DNA of 64,000 bases from Leidyana gryllorum EB-2025a (lineage: Eukaryota > Apicomplexa), in NCBI GenBank assembly GCA_048772705.1, contig JBLWGC010000140.1, positions 1-64,000 of the forward strand, written 5' to 3'. A program made the translations under genes and the position numbers. The notes below the pieces were generated by a model. It was not told the DNA's origin. It did not search any database and was given only the letters and a program-made list of their open reading frames with translations. Below are positions 1 through 10,800 of the stretch, piece by piece (the first letter of the stretch is position 1; every line of letters begins with the position of its first letter).

Positions 1-1101
1 AACGCCCCACTTGACTGAAACGGAGACTCCTCCTGTACAAGATGAGGGTAGCTGTAGCCTGGTTGTCCTCCGACATGAGTAGTTATCGCCCTAGTAATTG
101 GCCGCTTTCAGACATTTCTCCATAGATGTGTAACCTTCATCACGTTTTAAGCCAAATCTACGAACGCTCAGCGTCAAAACGCGAGTGGAATTTGGCGACT
201 AACGAGTCTCTCTCAATGATTGGGCTGCTGTTGGGGTGGACTGAACCGCTGGAATTGTGGTTGAGTGCCGCAAGAACCGCAGGATGGCCGGGCTCAGGAG
301 CTAGGGGCACCTTAATTTCGATAGTTACGTGATTGGCAAAATTAGGGGTCTTCACAAGCCTCCCCAAAAGCCTTCAGTCCATGCTGTGCACACTGGAAAG
401 AGGTTAGAGACGGGATATAGACTGACTTGGGATGGGATGCAGTCAGACTCCGACCAATGCCGGTCGGAGTGCACAACGGAGAGTTCGAAGTCTAGGTGTG
501 ACACAATCTTCGAACGCACACACGTGTGCTAAAGCCCCAGCCAGAAAGGGTGTCCCAGTATCTGTGTGTGGGTGGGGTAGGGTTTGTGGTTTAGGTTCGG
601 CACATAGTCCACAATAGTTTGCTTGGCACTTTTAGCGTGCTGTATTTCAGAGGACCGTGGCCCCACCGGCGACTGATTGAGCCCCTTTTATCGTTGGCTC
701 GGATCGGACAGCGAATTTGACCGGCCCGTTCGCATTGGTTTCACCCGTGAGATATGTACAGAGCGGTTGTGGTGCGTCAGTAAGGAGTGAACTTTCGCGT
801 GGTACAGAGTATAATATAGTATATTGGAATTCTTGTGATCATTGATACAGCATCGTAACATAGACGTTAATATATTGACTTTGTTGCTGTGAAGCATCGA
901 GGCGCCAGCGACTGACTTACTGACTGATTGAATACAGCTGGAACCAGACCGCCTTTGATTGACTGTTTCTGCTGTCCCTCCTTATTCTGCTGCCCCAATC
1001 CCGTCTGTTAGTGCTGGCTGGTTGACTTACTGTTTGTTCCTAAGTCTGACTGAAACCGTCTGTTTCGTGGTTGGAGTCTTTTTCTGTGTGTAAAGTGATT
1101 G
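1..1101. other. left-edge region without a recognised gene
   Basis: I find no reading frame here that looks like protein or joins convincingly by GT-AG splicing. The last 200 bases are rich in short TGACT/TGACTGAT words. The same words recur just after the RPS11 gene near 4940-4985, so they may belong to untranslated regions. A CACACGTG-centred dyad lies at about 516-530. An exon of a gene starting outside the window cannot be excluded. Confidence 0.4.
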
Positions 1102-2490
1102 ATGACTCGTCTCGGCTGCTACGGTATCTGGTTTTTGGTGGTGGGGGCGGGTGCCCATTTGAACGTGTCCATTACTGCTGATGAAGGATCCTTTGTGGCT
1201 ATGGCCGAAGTGACCTCCCCGACTGTCAGTTCGGGCACATTGTACAGTATGAGAGCCACCGGATTCCCGATGAAAGAAGGCGTGGAAAATGACAACGGGA
1301 TTGAGCGACTGACTAAATGGGGTCACCGCTTGGCACTCGCTTACTATTGGGACACCATTTGTCCATGCGTGGTGGGCTGCTCTGTCGGTTGCCCCTGGTG
1401 CGAGCACGACACTCGTTATCCGGATTGGTATCCCGAGGACAAGAAACGTCCCACCACGTCGTCCCATGCAGACGCTTGGCCCCCGAACGTTCCCGGAGTC
1501 GCCGACATCGACGCAAAAGGATACAACCAACTATTCGACTGTACAGATCCACTCGATTCCGGTTTTCTTGTGCAGATGGACGAAACTCGGCTCGACCGAG
1601 CCGGCACATACGTGGAGACCACCACTACGTACCAAAGTGACATATGGGTCAATAGCTTCGCTTTCAGTCACCGAAGACCGAACGCAGCGGTCTGGTGGAG
1701 ATACGAGAGCTTCTTTGTTGGCCAATTCGATCTATACGCCAAAACTCGAACTGTCAATGGTTTCTCACTGACCCACGTCCCCCGCCCGGACGAGGAGCCC
1801 ATGGCCACAGTCACCGTCGTACCTCCCGCTGTGAAGTATGACACAGTTTTCTGGCCGATGCCCTTCAATCGTCCCGGCCACCAGGTGGTCGAAGATACAG
1901 TTGAGATCATTGTCACCCCCGACAGCGTCTTCCTCACCCCAGAGGCAGACATACTGATCTGGTTTGATGTGTACGTTCAGCGCGTCGCGGGATACCTCTA
2001 CGCCGACGTTATGCTCTCCAACCAAGATGGAAGCGATGCACTGACTTACGCATTCTATATGCCACGACCAAACTACTTGGTATACCTCAACTCCAACCAC
2101 ACCGAAGGAACCCCATACTTCTTCCAGGGCACACACGAATGGCTGTGTGGGCCCCCAGTGGAACCCTCCATGTGTCGCACTCATGTACAAGACGGCCGTG
2201 TCGTAAACCGCATATATGGCGAATGGGAAGGCCTGGTAGCCCCTTTTGTCAATCGCACCTTATATGATTGGGATCAAAGCTGGGAACACGAGGATCCTAC
2301 TCTCACAGATTGGGATCGCCGGTTCGGCTCCGATCCACTTATGGCCGACAGATTAATTGTTGACAAAAACTTGCAACTCAAGCTCGACCTCGCTGAAGGC
2401 TCTGAAAGTCAAAGAGCGCGCACAAGATCGAAGTATAAAGATTTCAATTATAATGATGAGGATCCCTGGCTGAGCTACAAACTTTACTGA
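1102..2490 (+). CDS. secreted orphan protein, 462 aa, single exon
   Basis: This is an uninterrupted frame from ATG 1102 to TGA 2490. The frame is open a codon further upstream, but only through a non-ATG codon. Residues about 5-18 form a hydrophobic stretch (core GIWFLVVGAGA) after a short basic start, as in a signal peptide, so secretion or surface display is inferred. The mature part has a Cys cluster around residues 85-100 (CPC, CSVGCPWC), many aromatic residues and several N-x-S/T sites, for example NVS near the start and NRT near residue 390. The C-terminal tail is highly charged and has no second hydrophobic segment, so it is not obviously membrane anchored. I recognise no family. The convincing features are length, codon texture and the signal-like start; function is unknown. 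Confidence 0.75.
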   Translation: MTRLGCYGIWFLVVGAGAHLNVSITADEGSFVAMAEVTSPTVSSGTLYSMRATGFPMKEGVENDNGIERLTKWGHRLALAYYWDTICPCVVGCSVGCPWCEHDTRYPDWYPEDKKRPTTSSHADAWPPNVPGVADIDAKGYNQLFDCTDPLDSGFLVQMDETRLDRAGTYVETTTTYQSDIWVNSFAFSHRRPNAAVWWRYESFFVGQFDLYAKTRTVNGFSLTHVPRPDEEPMATVTVVPPAVKYDTVFWPMPFNRPGHQVVEDTVEIIVTPDSVFLTPEADILIWFDVYVQRVAGYLYADVMLSNQDGSDALTYAFYMPRPNYLVYLNSNHTEGTPYFFQGTHEWLCGPPVEPSMCRTHVQDGRVVNRIYGEWEGLVAPFVNRTLYDWDQSWEHEDPTLTDWDRRFGSDPLMADRLIVDKNLQLKLDLAEGSESQRARTRSKYKDFNYNDEDPWLSYKLY

Positions 2491-4251
2491 ATAATTGGCT
2501 CAGACAAAGACGTCAAGCTGGGTTTTTTTCCTTCCTCATATTTGTGTTTAAGTATTTAGTATCCGGGAGTCGTCAATCTGTTCTATATCGACTACATTAA
2601 TCACACTATCGGCGCGAAAGGTATCATGCGCATCCTTCAGCAATATGCTACTCCACCAACGCTCAATCGACCAATGCTCAATCGACATGGCAGAGCACGT
2701 TGCCTACAAGCTCATATCTGCGATTTCACTGTGCACGTTGCAGCCAATGTCCACCCTCACCAACTAAATGCGGATTGCCTATTCACATTATGCAAATTGC
2801 AAACACGTGCTGTGCTCTGGGCAGATTACTCTTCGCATCAAGCACATATGTTGCGCACTGTGCATACTCGACGATGCGCGCTCATCATGCCTGCTTTTGC
2901 ACTTGCACATAGAGAATGCGCGTTGCACACATGACATTGCACGCCAGTGTTAATTATGACGTTGCAAATTCACAGTATGCTTCTTGCACATTCGCCGTGC
3001 TCGTTGCAATATCGTTCGCACTCTGCGGGCTCAAAGGTCTTGCGCTCTGCAAGTACAAGGGCGCATTGTGCTTCTCCACAAGCCCTGACATTTGAGAAGT
3101 GAACTTGAGGCTCTCTCAGAAGGACTTTGCACACCTCTGTTGCGCTGCACTAACGTCGTGCATCATCTTATGCGCAGAACTGCATTGATCAGTGCACAAT
3201 ACTGCCGTCCAACGTGCCTAACGTACTGATCGGGCGCGTTGATACTCTCATCGTTGTGATAGTCCACCATGCATCGTGTTGACATGACGTCTTGCGGGAC
3301 ACAATATATATCTTCTAGTACATTCGCTGAGTGTTTTCCTTTGTCTTTGTTGACGGTTTAGGTATGTGTCAATGGGATTGGCAGTCTCATTCCACTCTGG
3401 ATCTACGTTTGTCAATGAGACTGTTCGATCGCTATCCTTAAATTTGACCTGCTTTGTCACCGCCACCCAGCGCAATGTCCAAGATATCTGCAGCGAGAGA
3501 TTGAAAACCACACCATTTTATCCGGAGCGTTTTTGATCGCTTTCGAGATGTGACATCGAGGCCTCCCCTTTGACTTTGAGAAGAGTGTGACCTGAATCCT
3601 TCAAGGTCAGACAGATGATGCTGTCTTCTCTTGCGTATGCGCCACAACAGTCTGTCACCCTCATCTAATGTGAGGCTTGTGAATGGGCGATAGCCTGGCT
3701 TTGCACCTTCAAGTTGTACGACATCAAGAGCAGGACGCTACATATTTGCAACCCACCTACCCGAAATGGCCCCCCACTATTTCTCTATGTACTACGACTT
3801 ACGCCCACTGGTCATTCGAATTACTGCTACATTGCTCAGACCGAACTTAAATGTTCCCAATAAGAGAGAGGATACACACAAAGGCAGGCTACTCGCCCCT
3901 GGGCAGACTGATTTATTTTGATTTCATTGGACTGCGGAGTAGACATTCAATTCACAGCATCAACCCACAAAGAGATGAGCACTAAATAAATGCACTCTTT
4001 CATTACCCTCGAGTCGTCGTCGTCGTCGGTCTCTCTATCTCTCTGTCTCACACATACGCAAAGAACCGCGCAAAGAACCCCGCAAAGAACCCCTCCCACT
4101 CACTTAAGAGTAACCGTTCAATAGATTCCCGATTCCATGTCAGCCACTCCATATCGATTTGTTCAGAAAATGGGCGCAGTTCTGTCTTAGCTTTTTTTTT
4201 CAAGTCTTTTCCAGTCGCAACCTTCGCGGTTTATCAACAGCAGTTGGCACG
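2491..4251. other. gene-poor interval before RPS11
   Basis: About 1.7 kb with no supported gene. The part from about 2620 to 3210 is dominated by TGCAC, TGCGC and TTGCA words (annotated separately). Short frames on both strands at 3248-3647 have no recognisable content. From about 3985 to 4100 the DNA is rich in simple words (GTCGTC, TCTCTC, CAAAGAAC) and then runs into the RPS11 leader. That leader holds a 10-nt T tract at about 4192-4201, the kind of pyrimidine tract often found upstream of ribosomal-protein genes. Confidence 0.4.
2620..3210. repeat. TGCAC/TGCGC-rich degenerate repeat block
   Basis: TGCAC, TTGCAC, TGCGC and their reverse complements recur every 10-25 bases, with no exact period. 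Blocks of the same style lie inside introns at 7408-7587, 8324-8474, about 18140-18230 and 49284-49667. This looks like a dispersed degenerate repeat family or a cluster of binding sites rather than coding DNA. Short open frames across it are low-complexity by-products. Confidence 0.5.
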
Positions 4252-4842
4252 ATGGTCCACGTTGGAGCGGCGGAACAGCAGGTACGGTACACAAAGTTTG
4301 AATACCCAAGACATCCATCTCATTGCAGAACGAGCGCGCTTACCAAAAGCAGGCTGGCGTCTTCCTCAACGCCAAGAGAGTCGGCGGTGTCAAGAAGGTT
4401 GGCAAGAGCAAGAGATGGGTCAAGGACGTCGGACTCGGCTTCCAAACTCCCTCTGCTGCCAGAGAGGGTGGCTACATTGACAAGAAGTGCCCCTTTACCG
4501 GCCAAGTCTCTATCCGTGGACGTATCCTCAAGTAAGTTTGATATCCGGGGCAAAAGCTAAAATACCTAACTGACACGCAGGGGCATGATTATCTCTACCA
4601 AGATGAAGAGAACTGTTGTCGTCCGTCGTCACTACCTCCACTATGTACCCAAGTACAACCGTTTCGAGAAGCGTCACAAAAACATCTCCGTCCACTGCTC
4701 CCCAGCCTTTGAGGTCAAGGAAGGTGACATCGTCACCATCGGCGAGTGCCGCCCTCTGTCCAAGACTGTGACCTTCAACGTCCTCAAGGTTGAACCCAAA
4801 CAGATTTTCGGGTCTGCCAAGAAGCAATTCTGCCTCTTCTAA
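4252..4842 (+). CDS. RPS11: 40S ribosomal protein S11 (uS17 family)
   Basis: Three exons, 4252-4281, 4329-4531 and 4581-4842, join in phase to give 164 residues. The introns are 47 and 49 nt; the second has a CTAAC branch-like word shortly before its CAG acceptor. The product carries the conserved S11/uS17 signatures: NERAYQKQ near the start, [10 protein letters not shown] and SIRGRIL in the middle, then [11 protein letters not shown] and the C-terminal [13 protein letters not shown]. It is a core protein of the small cytosolic ribosomal subunit that binds 18S rRNA. The length matches eukaryotic S11 (about 155-160). The start codon gives the normal short N-terminal leader, and a T tract and TC-rich leader precede it. 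It converges on the CCCH gene. Confidence 0.96.
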
Positions 4843-5063
4843 ACAGCTGCGTACATGCGATCGTGTCTTCGTGACCACCCACTGTATCCATCAACCACCA
4901 ACGACCTTGTAACTAACTATCTGCTGTTGCGATCGGACCTACAGACAGACTGAATCGACAATCTGACTGATTGACTGACTGATCCCTTGTGATGATATGG
5001 CGAACGAGCATCCTGTTGTTGGTATCCCAGAAACAGCAACAGGTGGGTGGCATTCATAAAGGG

Positions 5064-6175
5064 TCATTCCCAGCCAGTGAGGAAGCTGCTCAGACCTCGA
5101 TCCAATTCTACAAGTCGTTGTGTTTCCCCAGACTCAACTGGAGATGACATTCCCAGTGTACTGCAGTCGTCTTCGCCTTCTTTGCATCCACTGGTGGCAG
5201 AGCGCTGGGTTGGAGGTCTGCTGGAGTCGGCAACCATCTGGATGGGAACAGCTATAAGTCCGTCGGGCAGTAATTCCGCGCGCAGTTGCTCCTCGTTGTA
5301 CTTGCCGTAGCGCACTTCAGTTTGAAACAGCTCATCAAACAGTTCAAACGATGGGGTGAGACCAATGAGGTCGCCAGTATACAACTGACGTTGCATACGT
5401 GGCTGAAAGATGACCAGTGACAAGGAGTTGACTCCGCGAGTGTCACGTATTCCCCGCTGTAAATAGGTCAAAGAACGGCAGAGGCTTTCTTTCTCCTTGG
5501 CGCGGCGATCGAACTCTTGACGAATTTTATCCTCGCCCACGAGGTGACGAACCGATCCGTCGACTATCTCAGGACCTTCGAAAGATCCCACTGGGAAGGA
5601 ATCTGGGTCACGGAGCTCTCCGAGACCATGTGCTGCGTGATAAAGGAGTCATGGCCAGTGAAAATGATGGCACACGTGTGTGTGCCTTGGAGACACAGCG
5701 CATAATCACAGGCAAACCATGCAGAGCGAGTATCTTATGGTGAGCATGGAAGCACACACACGGGCCTTATCTAAAAGGTTTTGTTGGGTAGCTTACCGAA
5801 TGGACAGAAAGGTTTGCGGCATCCGGGCCAATCGCGACATATCTGTGTTTTGTATACCAAGGGATGGTACATTTGTTCCTCTTTCGTGTGGGCAAATAGA
5901 CAGTGGCGTCCACGGCGGCACCAGGTTTTGACTTTCATGCGCTTGGCTTCGGTCCAAAAGCGCGTATTGGGGCATAGTAAGGGTCTATAAGCAAAGACAA
6001 AGGGGTTTCTGCGGTGCCAGCTAAGGCAGTGGGAGAATGGACAACGTTCGCCCTCGGCGCAATAGGCGGTAGCGGCTTTGAGGCGGCATAGTTCCGTACG
6101 GAATAAAGATAGCTGCAAAATTGAAAGGGGTTCGGAGGGTGAGAAATCAACAATTTCAGGTGGCCCAGAGGCCAT
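5064..6175 (-). CDS. CCCH-type zinc-finger protein (putative RNA-binding)
   Basis: Two exons, complement(5797-6175) and complement(5064-5632), join in phase to give 315 residues; the intron is 164 nt. The N-terminal half has several Cys/His clusters of CCCH type: C-x8-C-x5-C-x3-H (residues about 31-51, CPFSH), then CRRGRHCLFAH and CRDWPGCRKPFCPFAH. The last histidine is created exactly at the splice junction, which strongly supports the intron. The spacing with YKTQICR and EEQMYHPLVY resembles the tandem fingers of plant TZF and Unkempt-like proteins that bind mRNA. Exon 2 encodes a charged, probably disordered tail with no recognised domain. A CACACGTGTG dyad sits in the intron. The ATG is 137 nt from the ATG of the divergent gene at 6313. 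An alternative acceptor in exon 1 (TTTTGCAG, near residue 20) leaves the true N-terminus slightly uncertain. Confidence 0.8.
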
Positions 6176-6312
6176 GGTGGATCAAAACTTGATGTCTGCC
6201 CGATTTGAGTTTGGCAAACAACAGTGTGCGCAGTAGAAATTCTTTTTGCGAAAGAAGAGGTCCTGGGGCCACCGGCTGGGGTAATATCTGACAATACTTT
6301 ACTCCTCGTCTG

Positions 6313-7830
6313 ATGCTCGTTGGGTGCTGCAATGATAGCGACGACCCCCCGTTGAAAGGTGATAATATAGTTGCGGGGGAGGGAAACCCCGCCAATTACT
6401 TGCAACAAGCATTCGATGAGTTGACTGAAGCCGAAAAAGATTTCCGGGCGGCGAAAGCCCGTCAGATCGAACTGGAGAAACAGATCGTTCACTACGAAGA
6501 AGCTGTCACTAAACAGCGAGAAACTGCCCCCACTACGCGCTCGCCTAGTGACAATCGGGTTACGTTCCGTTCGTCTCGCAATGGAATCGATTTAGGTGCC
6601 ACGGCTGGGGACATTGGTGCTGCTGGAGTGGACAGTGACTCTGAAAGGGATCCGCGTGGCAGCAGTGGCTGTCTACCGTCTCTCCGGCGAATTAAATTCT
6701 TCCGACGTTCCCATCGGCAGCGTAAACAGCGCCGCCCTTCCGTTGTTGACCTACGAAATCTTCCGTACTCTAAGTCGACTTCCAAATCAAGTTGGTTACC
6801 CGACGAAGAAGACTCGTCCTCTTCCAGTTCGTCCTCTACATCGCTTCTGACTGCTTCCACCAGCGCTTCAATAAGTGAAATAGAGGAAGAGTTGATTGTA
6901 GCAAAGCGTGAGGTCGATCATTTGAGGCGACGACTCTGCGGTATTTTACGACACATCGACTCCCTAACCCCCGATGGGACCCCTAAACGCGCCTCGTTCC
7001 TCGAACAGCTCGACGAAGAAGAGGCCGCACGGGTAACACGGTTGCGCCGAACCTTTATAACCGCCGCAATTGTGGATTTATGGCTCTATGATTCGGAAAC
7101 ACTCAACGGCAAACTCAAAACCAGCGTTCTCGAGCATCCCGCTCCAATTCTGGCCGCCGTTGCCGCTGATCTGTCCCTTATCGCTAAGTACAAGAGACAC
7201 TGGCCCGAAAAAGAGAGTCGTGCCGACGTGTCCAAGGCATATCGTAGCCTTGCCATTCTGGCCAACATTCTCATTCCGTCGCCAGAAGTCGATGATGAAG
7301 AAATTGCCCCGAGCCAGTTTTTGGACTCTATCCGAGATACTCCAGAGGATATATTGGACATTTTTGTCGACAGTCGAGAGGTATACGAGCCCCTAATGAA
7401 CCATTTGGTAAGTGTCTCTCAAATGATAATGTTGCGCAACGCACAGTCAAATCTGATCTTCGCATGACGTTGTGCACCGAAGAATTTGATCTTCGCTTGC
7501 ATCATAATGACGTTGTGCACCGAAGAATTTGATCTTTGCTTGCACCCATCGCCATTTTCGATATACGTCATCTTCTTCTCATCACAGGCTCCACGATGGT
7601 CTGAACTCACAAGAGGCGCTGAGCGCTATCGCTCGTTGGTCGACCTCTGCCAGTCTGAACCGCTGTGTATGATGACTGAAATCAATACGATGAAAAAATT
7701 CCGACGACGTCTGGCGGCCCGGTATTGTCGAGAAGAGAGCAAACGCTCAAGTGGTGGTAGCAGCAGTCCAGCACCAACGTTCTCTTTGTCTAACTTCGAT
7801 GATACACTGTCCCAGAAACCCAGCGATTGA
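6313..7830 (+). CDS. orphan coiled-coil, serine-rich protein, 445 aa
   Basis: Two exons, 6313-7407 and 7588-7830, join in phase 0 at a GTAAGT donor. Residues about 28-75 and 195-225 are rich in E, K, Q and L with heptad-like spacing and are probably coiled coils. Between them lies a basic and serine-rich linker with an uninterrupted run of eight serines. The second half (residues about 250-365) is helical with no recognised motif. The 180-nt intron contains two nearly identical copies of a 38-nt unit. The gene ends inside the 3' end of the oppositely oriented membrane-protein gene, so the two coding regions overlap. I do not recognise the family; the structure is read from composition only. 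Confidence 0.7.
7464..7544 (+). repeat. intronic tandem duplication, 38-nt unit, 43-nt period
   Basis: Positions 7464-7501 and 7507-7544 differ at a single base. The unit starts ATGACGTTGTGCACCGAAGA and continues with a GATCTT word. A third, partial copy of the GATCTTCGC part lies just upstream at about 7455. The unit sits inside the intron at 7408-7587 and carries the TGCAC word seen in the other repeat blocks. Confidence 0.85.
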
Positions 7831-10800
7831 TTCCTCGTCCAGACAATAGTCGCCCAACTGCGTCAACTCGCATGGCCCGTTTCTGCGTGTAGTGAGGCTC
7901 CAAACCCGCAGGCAATCCTCCACGACGATACTTGAATGAGGGCGTAGCTCGTGTGCCTCCCAGAGGAAAAGCTTGGCCACCAACTCCGCCAGCTGCCGCT
8001 GCTGCCTTGTCGGCATCGTGTCTACTGGCCCATGTCGGTAGAAAAGCAGAGCATCCGATCTCGTGTAAGTGAATCAAATACGGTAGAATAAAGACGGCGA
8101 ATAGGCGCCGCTCGAAACGACTGAGAGACAACCCCAGAGAATAGTAGTGAAACACCAAAACTTCCATAAGATTGCACAGTACCACCAAACGCTGGCTTCC
8201 TGCGGAACGCACGGGCGACAAAAGCAGCAGAATGGGCATGGAGATGAGTGCCGCGGCCACCGCCCACCCACACAACACTTTGTAGGGAATTGAAGTCAGG
8301 ACCACGGGGAGGACCAGATTGACCTACGGAAATCATGCATTGTTTAATGTGCACATCAGTTTGCGCAAAGTGCAACTCTCAGCGACGCAAAGTGCAACTC
8401 TAAGCAGCGCAAAGTGCAGCTCTCAGCGACGCAAAGTGCAAGTCGAGCAGCGCGAAGTGCAATTCTGAACTCACTTGTAGCAAGAGGACAGGAGCGACCC
8501 ATAGCAGCCCCTCCCCTTCAGGCAGTCTGACCATATACTGCAAGCAGTTTGCTATCCTGTGTTCTTGGGAGTGAAGGAGGAAAGATGTGAATGACGTACG
8601 AGCAGGAAACGGTGACAACCTGGATCCAGGTGGTGGTATAGGCCCTTGGCTCCCAGGTCTTTTGGGGAGGGCCATTCCCAATGCGAGTTTCGTCTCTGCG
8701 TGTTGCAATAGCGTCAGCAAAGGAGGCCCCGGAGAAAATGAGGCAGACCCCGATGAGATAGTGGATACTGATGCTTGAGGCGATGGAGCGGAAGGAGGTT
8801 TCAGTGTGGGCTGAGAAGGAGTAGAAGGCGAGCCAGCTGCCGATACAGCCCCAGATATTCAATGCCGCACCGCACATATAAGAGTAGAGCCTCTCACTGA
8901 GTGTGGGTTGCAGGAAGACGGCGTTCCAATCCTGGAACCAGCGTTCATAGATGGCGCTGTCGAATGCGAGGGAGGCCTGTATAGCCCTTTGTCGCTGTAT
9001 AGGGTGTGACGGAGGGACTGACTGTGAGGGCCACAGCGGGCACTCACCGACTGTTGGAAGGGCATTAGTGGGGGTTGTTGCCAGGTGGCGGCTCCGACGA
9101 TAAAGTGGTGTCGTCGGATGATGGCACCGAGCATCCGGTGGCGATGTGCCTGAACGAATCGACCCAAGCTCTCTGTATATGGGATGAGAAGATTGCGGTG
9201 GCGCGGTTTGACGGTACCCCACCTCTCAGACTCCAACGGCCACAGCGCCATCCCGGAACATCGGATCCGCGCAGTTCCGAGTCCATATCTGTCATGGTGG
9301 CGTTCTCGCTCTCGTGTGAGTTGAAAGTCATGCTGGTCTGCATGAGAGGTGATGATATCCGGGGAGGGGTAACCTAACTGAGTCGCCCCAAGTTGGGGAA
9401 GCTGTCAGTGCTGTGGAGGACATTGCGCTACAATTTCGGAGCTCACTGGCTGCTGAGCTCGCCAAAGCCGAGGTATAGGTGTTGCTGCGGCTGACGTGGT
9501 CTGCCGCGACGGTTGAGGTCGTCACACCTCCCGGGGGCGGCTGGGCGGCCGGAGACACCGCCACACTTTTGCGCCCCCCCTTCACTTTCCGTACCAACCG
9601 ACGTATCCCATATTGATAGCGATAAACCTCATCGTCTGGGGGCCGTCCGGAACTCTGGCTTGAAAAGCACCAGAGGCGCGCATTGTAGGGACACAGCACT
9701 CTGATTGACGCGTTGCACTCACCGAATGGCCGGACGATGACGTTTCTCCTTTATTCTCTCAGTGTAATCCAAATAGTTCCACGTTATACCGCTCCGTCGG
9801 GTTCTCTTTGCTCTGCGCGAAGGTGTGTGGGGAAGGGAGGGGGGCGGAAATTTGACGCGAAGGTGTGTGGGGAAGGGGGGCGGAAATTTGACGCTCACGG
9901 AGGTCTTAGAGAGAGAGAGGTCTCAACAGGCGGTATCGCCTGGAGGGATCCGGCTTCTTGGTGACGTCCTTCTTTCTTCCAGTCGGGTGGGGTTGCGGGA
10001 GTCTCAGCGGTTGGCGTCTCTGATCCCAAGGACATTCTGTGTCAGTGATGGACAAAGACGGGGCGGGGCGCCTCTCTCACTTGTTGCCCGCTGCTTCGCT
10101 GAGCATGTCGTCTGACGAGGGTCGCTGATCCCAAGTTAGGGGTTCAGGAGGGCCGCTTTGGGCGTGTCGGCGCTCGGCGTTGGTGTGCCATTGTGAGCGT
10201 TGCATCATTCGTCTTAATTCGAGAGCGTATCCCGCCCCGTGAAACAACTTGTTGGTCGCACGAGTACCCAGAATCCGTTTCTTTCTGTACCTATGGTGAC
10301 GAATGGGGCCGTCGCTGCGATCGATAGGCAGTGAAACCTACAAGGCCGCGTCGTTCTTGATCTGCTGGGCAGCCACGGCTTCGATCATACACAAGAGGTC
10401 GTGGGCCGCAGCCATGGTCTCGGCGTTATCGAACAACACAGTCGGCGGGGACACCGAGGAGTCCGGATCGGGTACTTGTGGCCGACTCCTTTGCCACTTA
10501 ATTCGAGGTCGAGCCATTGCTGGCAATGGAAAGTGGTTATCAGAGTCGATAGATGGAGCTGTGTCGACACCGATCTGCGGTGTCCGCACTCCGTTCAACG
10601 ACTCCTGCCATTGTGGCAAATCTGCACTCCCAGGAGCCTCAAAAACGGGACTGGCGACATACGACGTCATAGATCGTGATTGAGTCTGCAAGCAACCAAT
10701 CAATCATCACTCTTTTTCACTCACAAAGTCTGCCCATTCCATAACCATCGACCCCCCCGTACTGAAGTGGTCAATCACCGACCCGTCCTCCACATCGAAA

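Noticed and set aside
2626-2953. Small frames over the TGCAC-rich block before RPS11
   Set aside because: They are rich in Cys, His and Ala only because of the repeated TGC/CAC words; no splice sites or homology support them.
8365-8470. Spaced direct repeats that might look like a CRISPR array
   Set aside because: The repeats are directly adjacent 21-22-bp units with no unique spacers, they lie inside a spliced intron, and the genome is eukaryotic.
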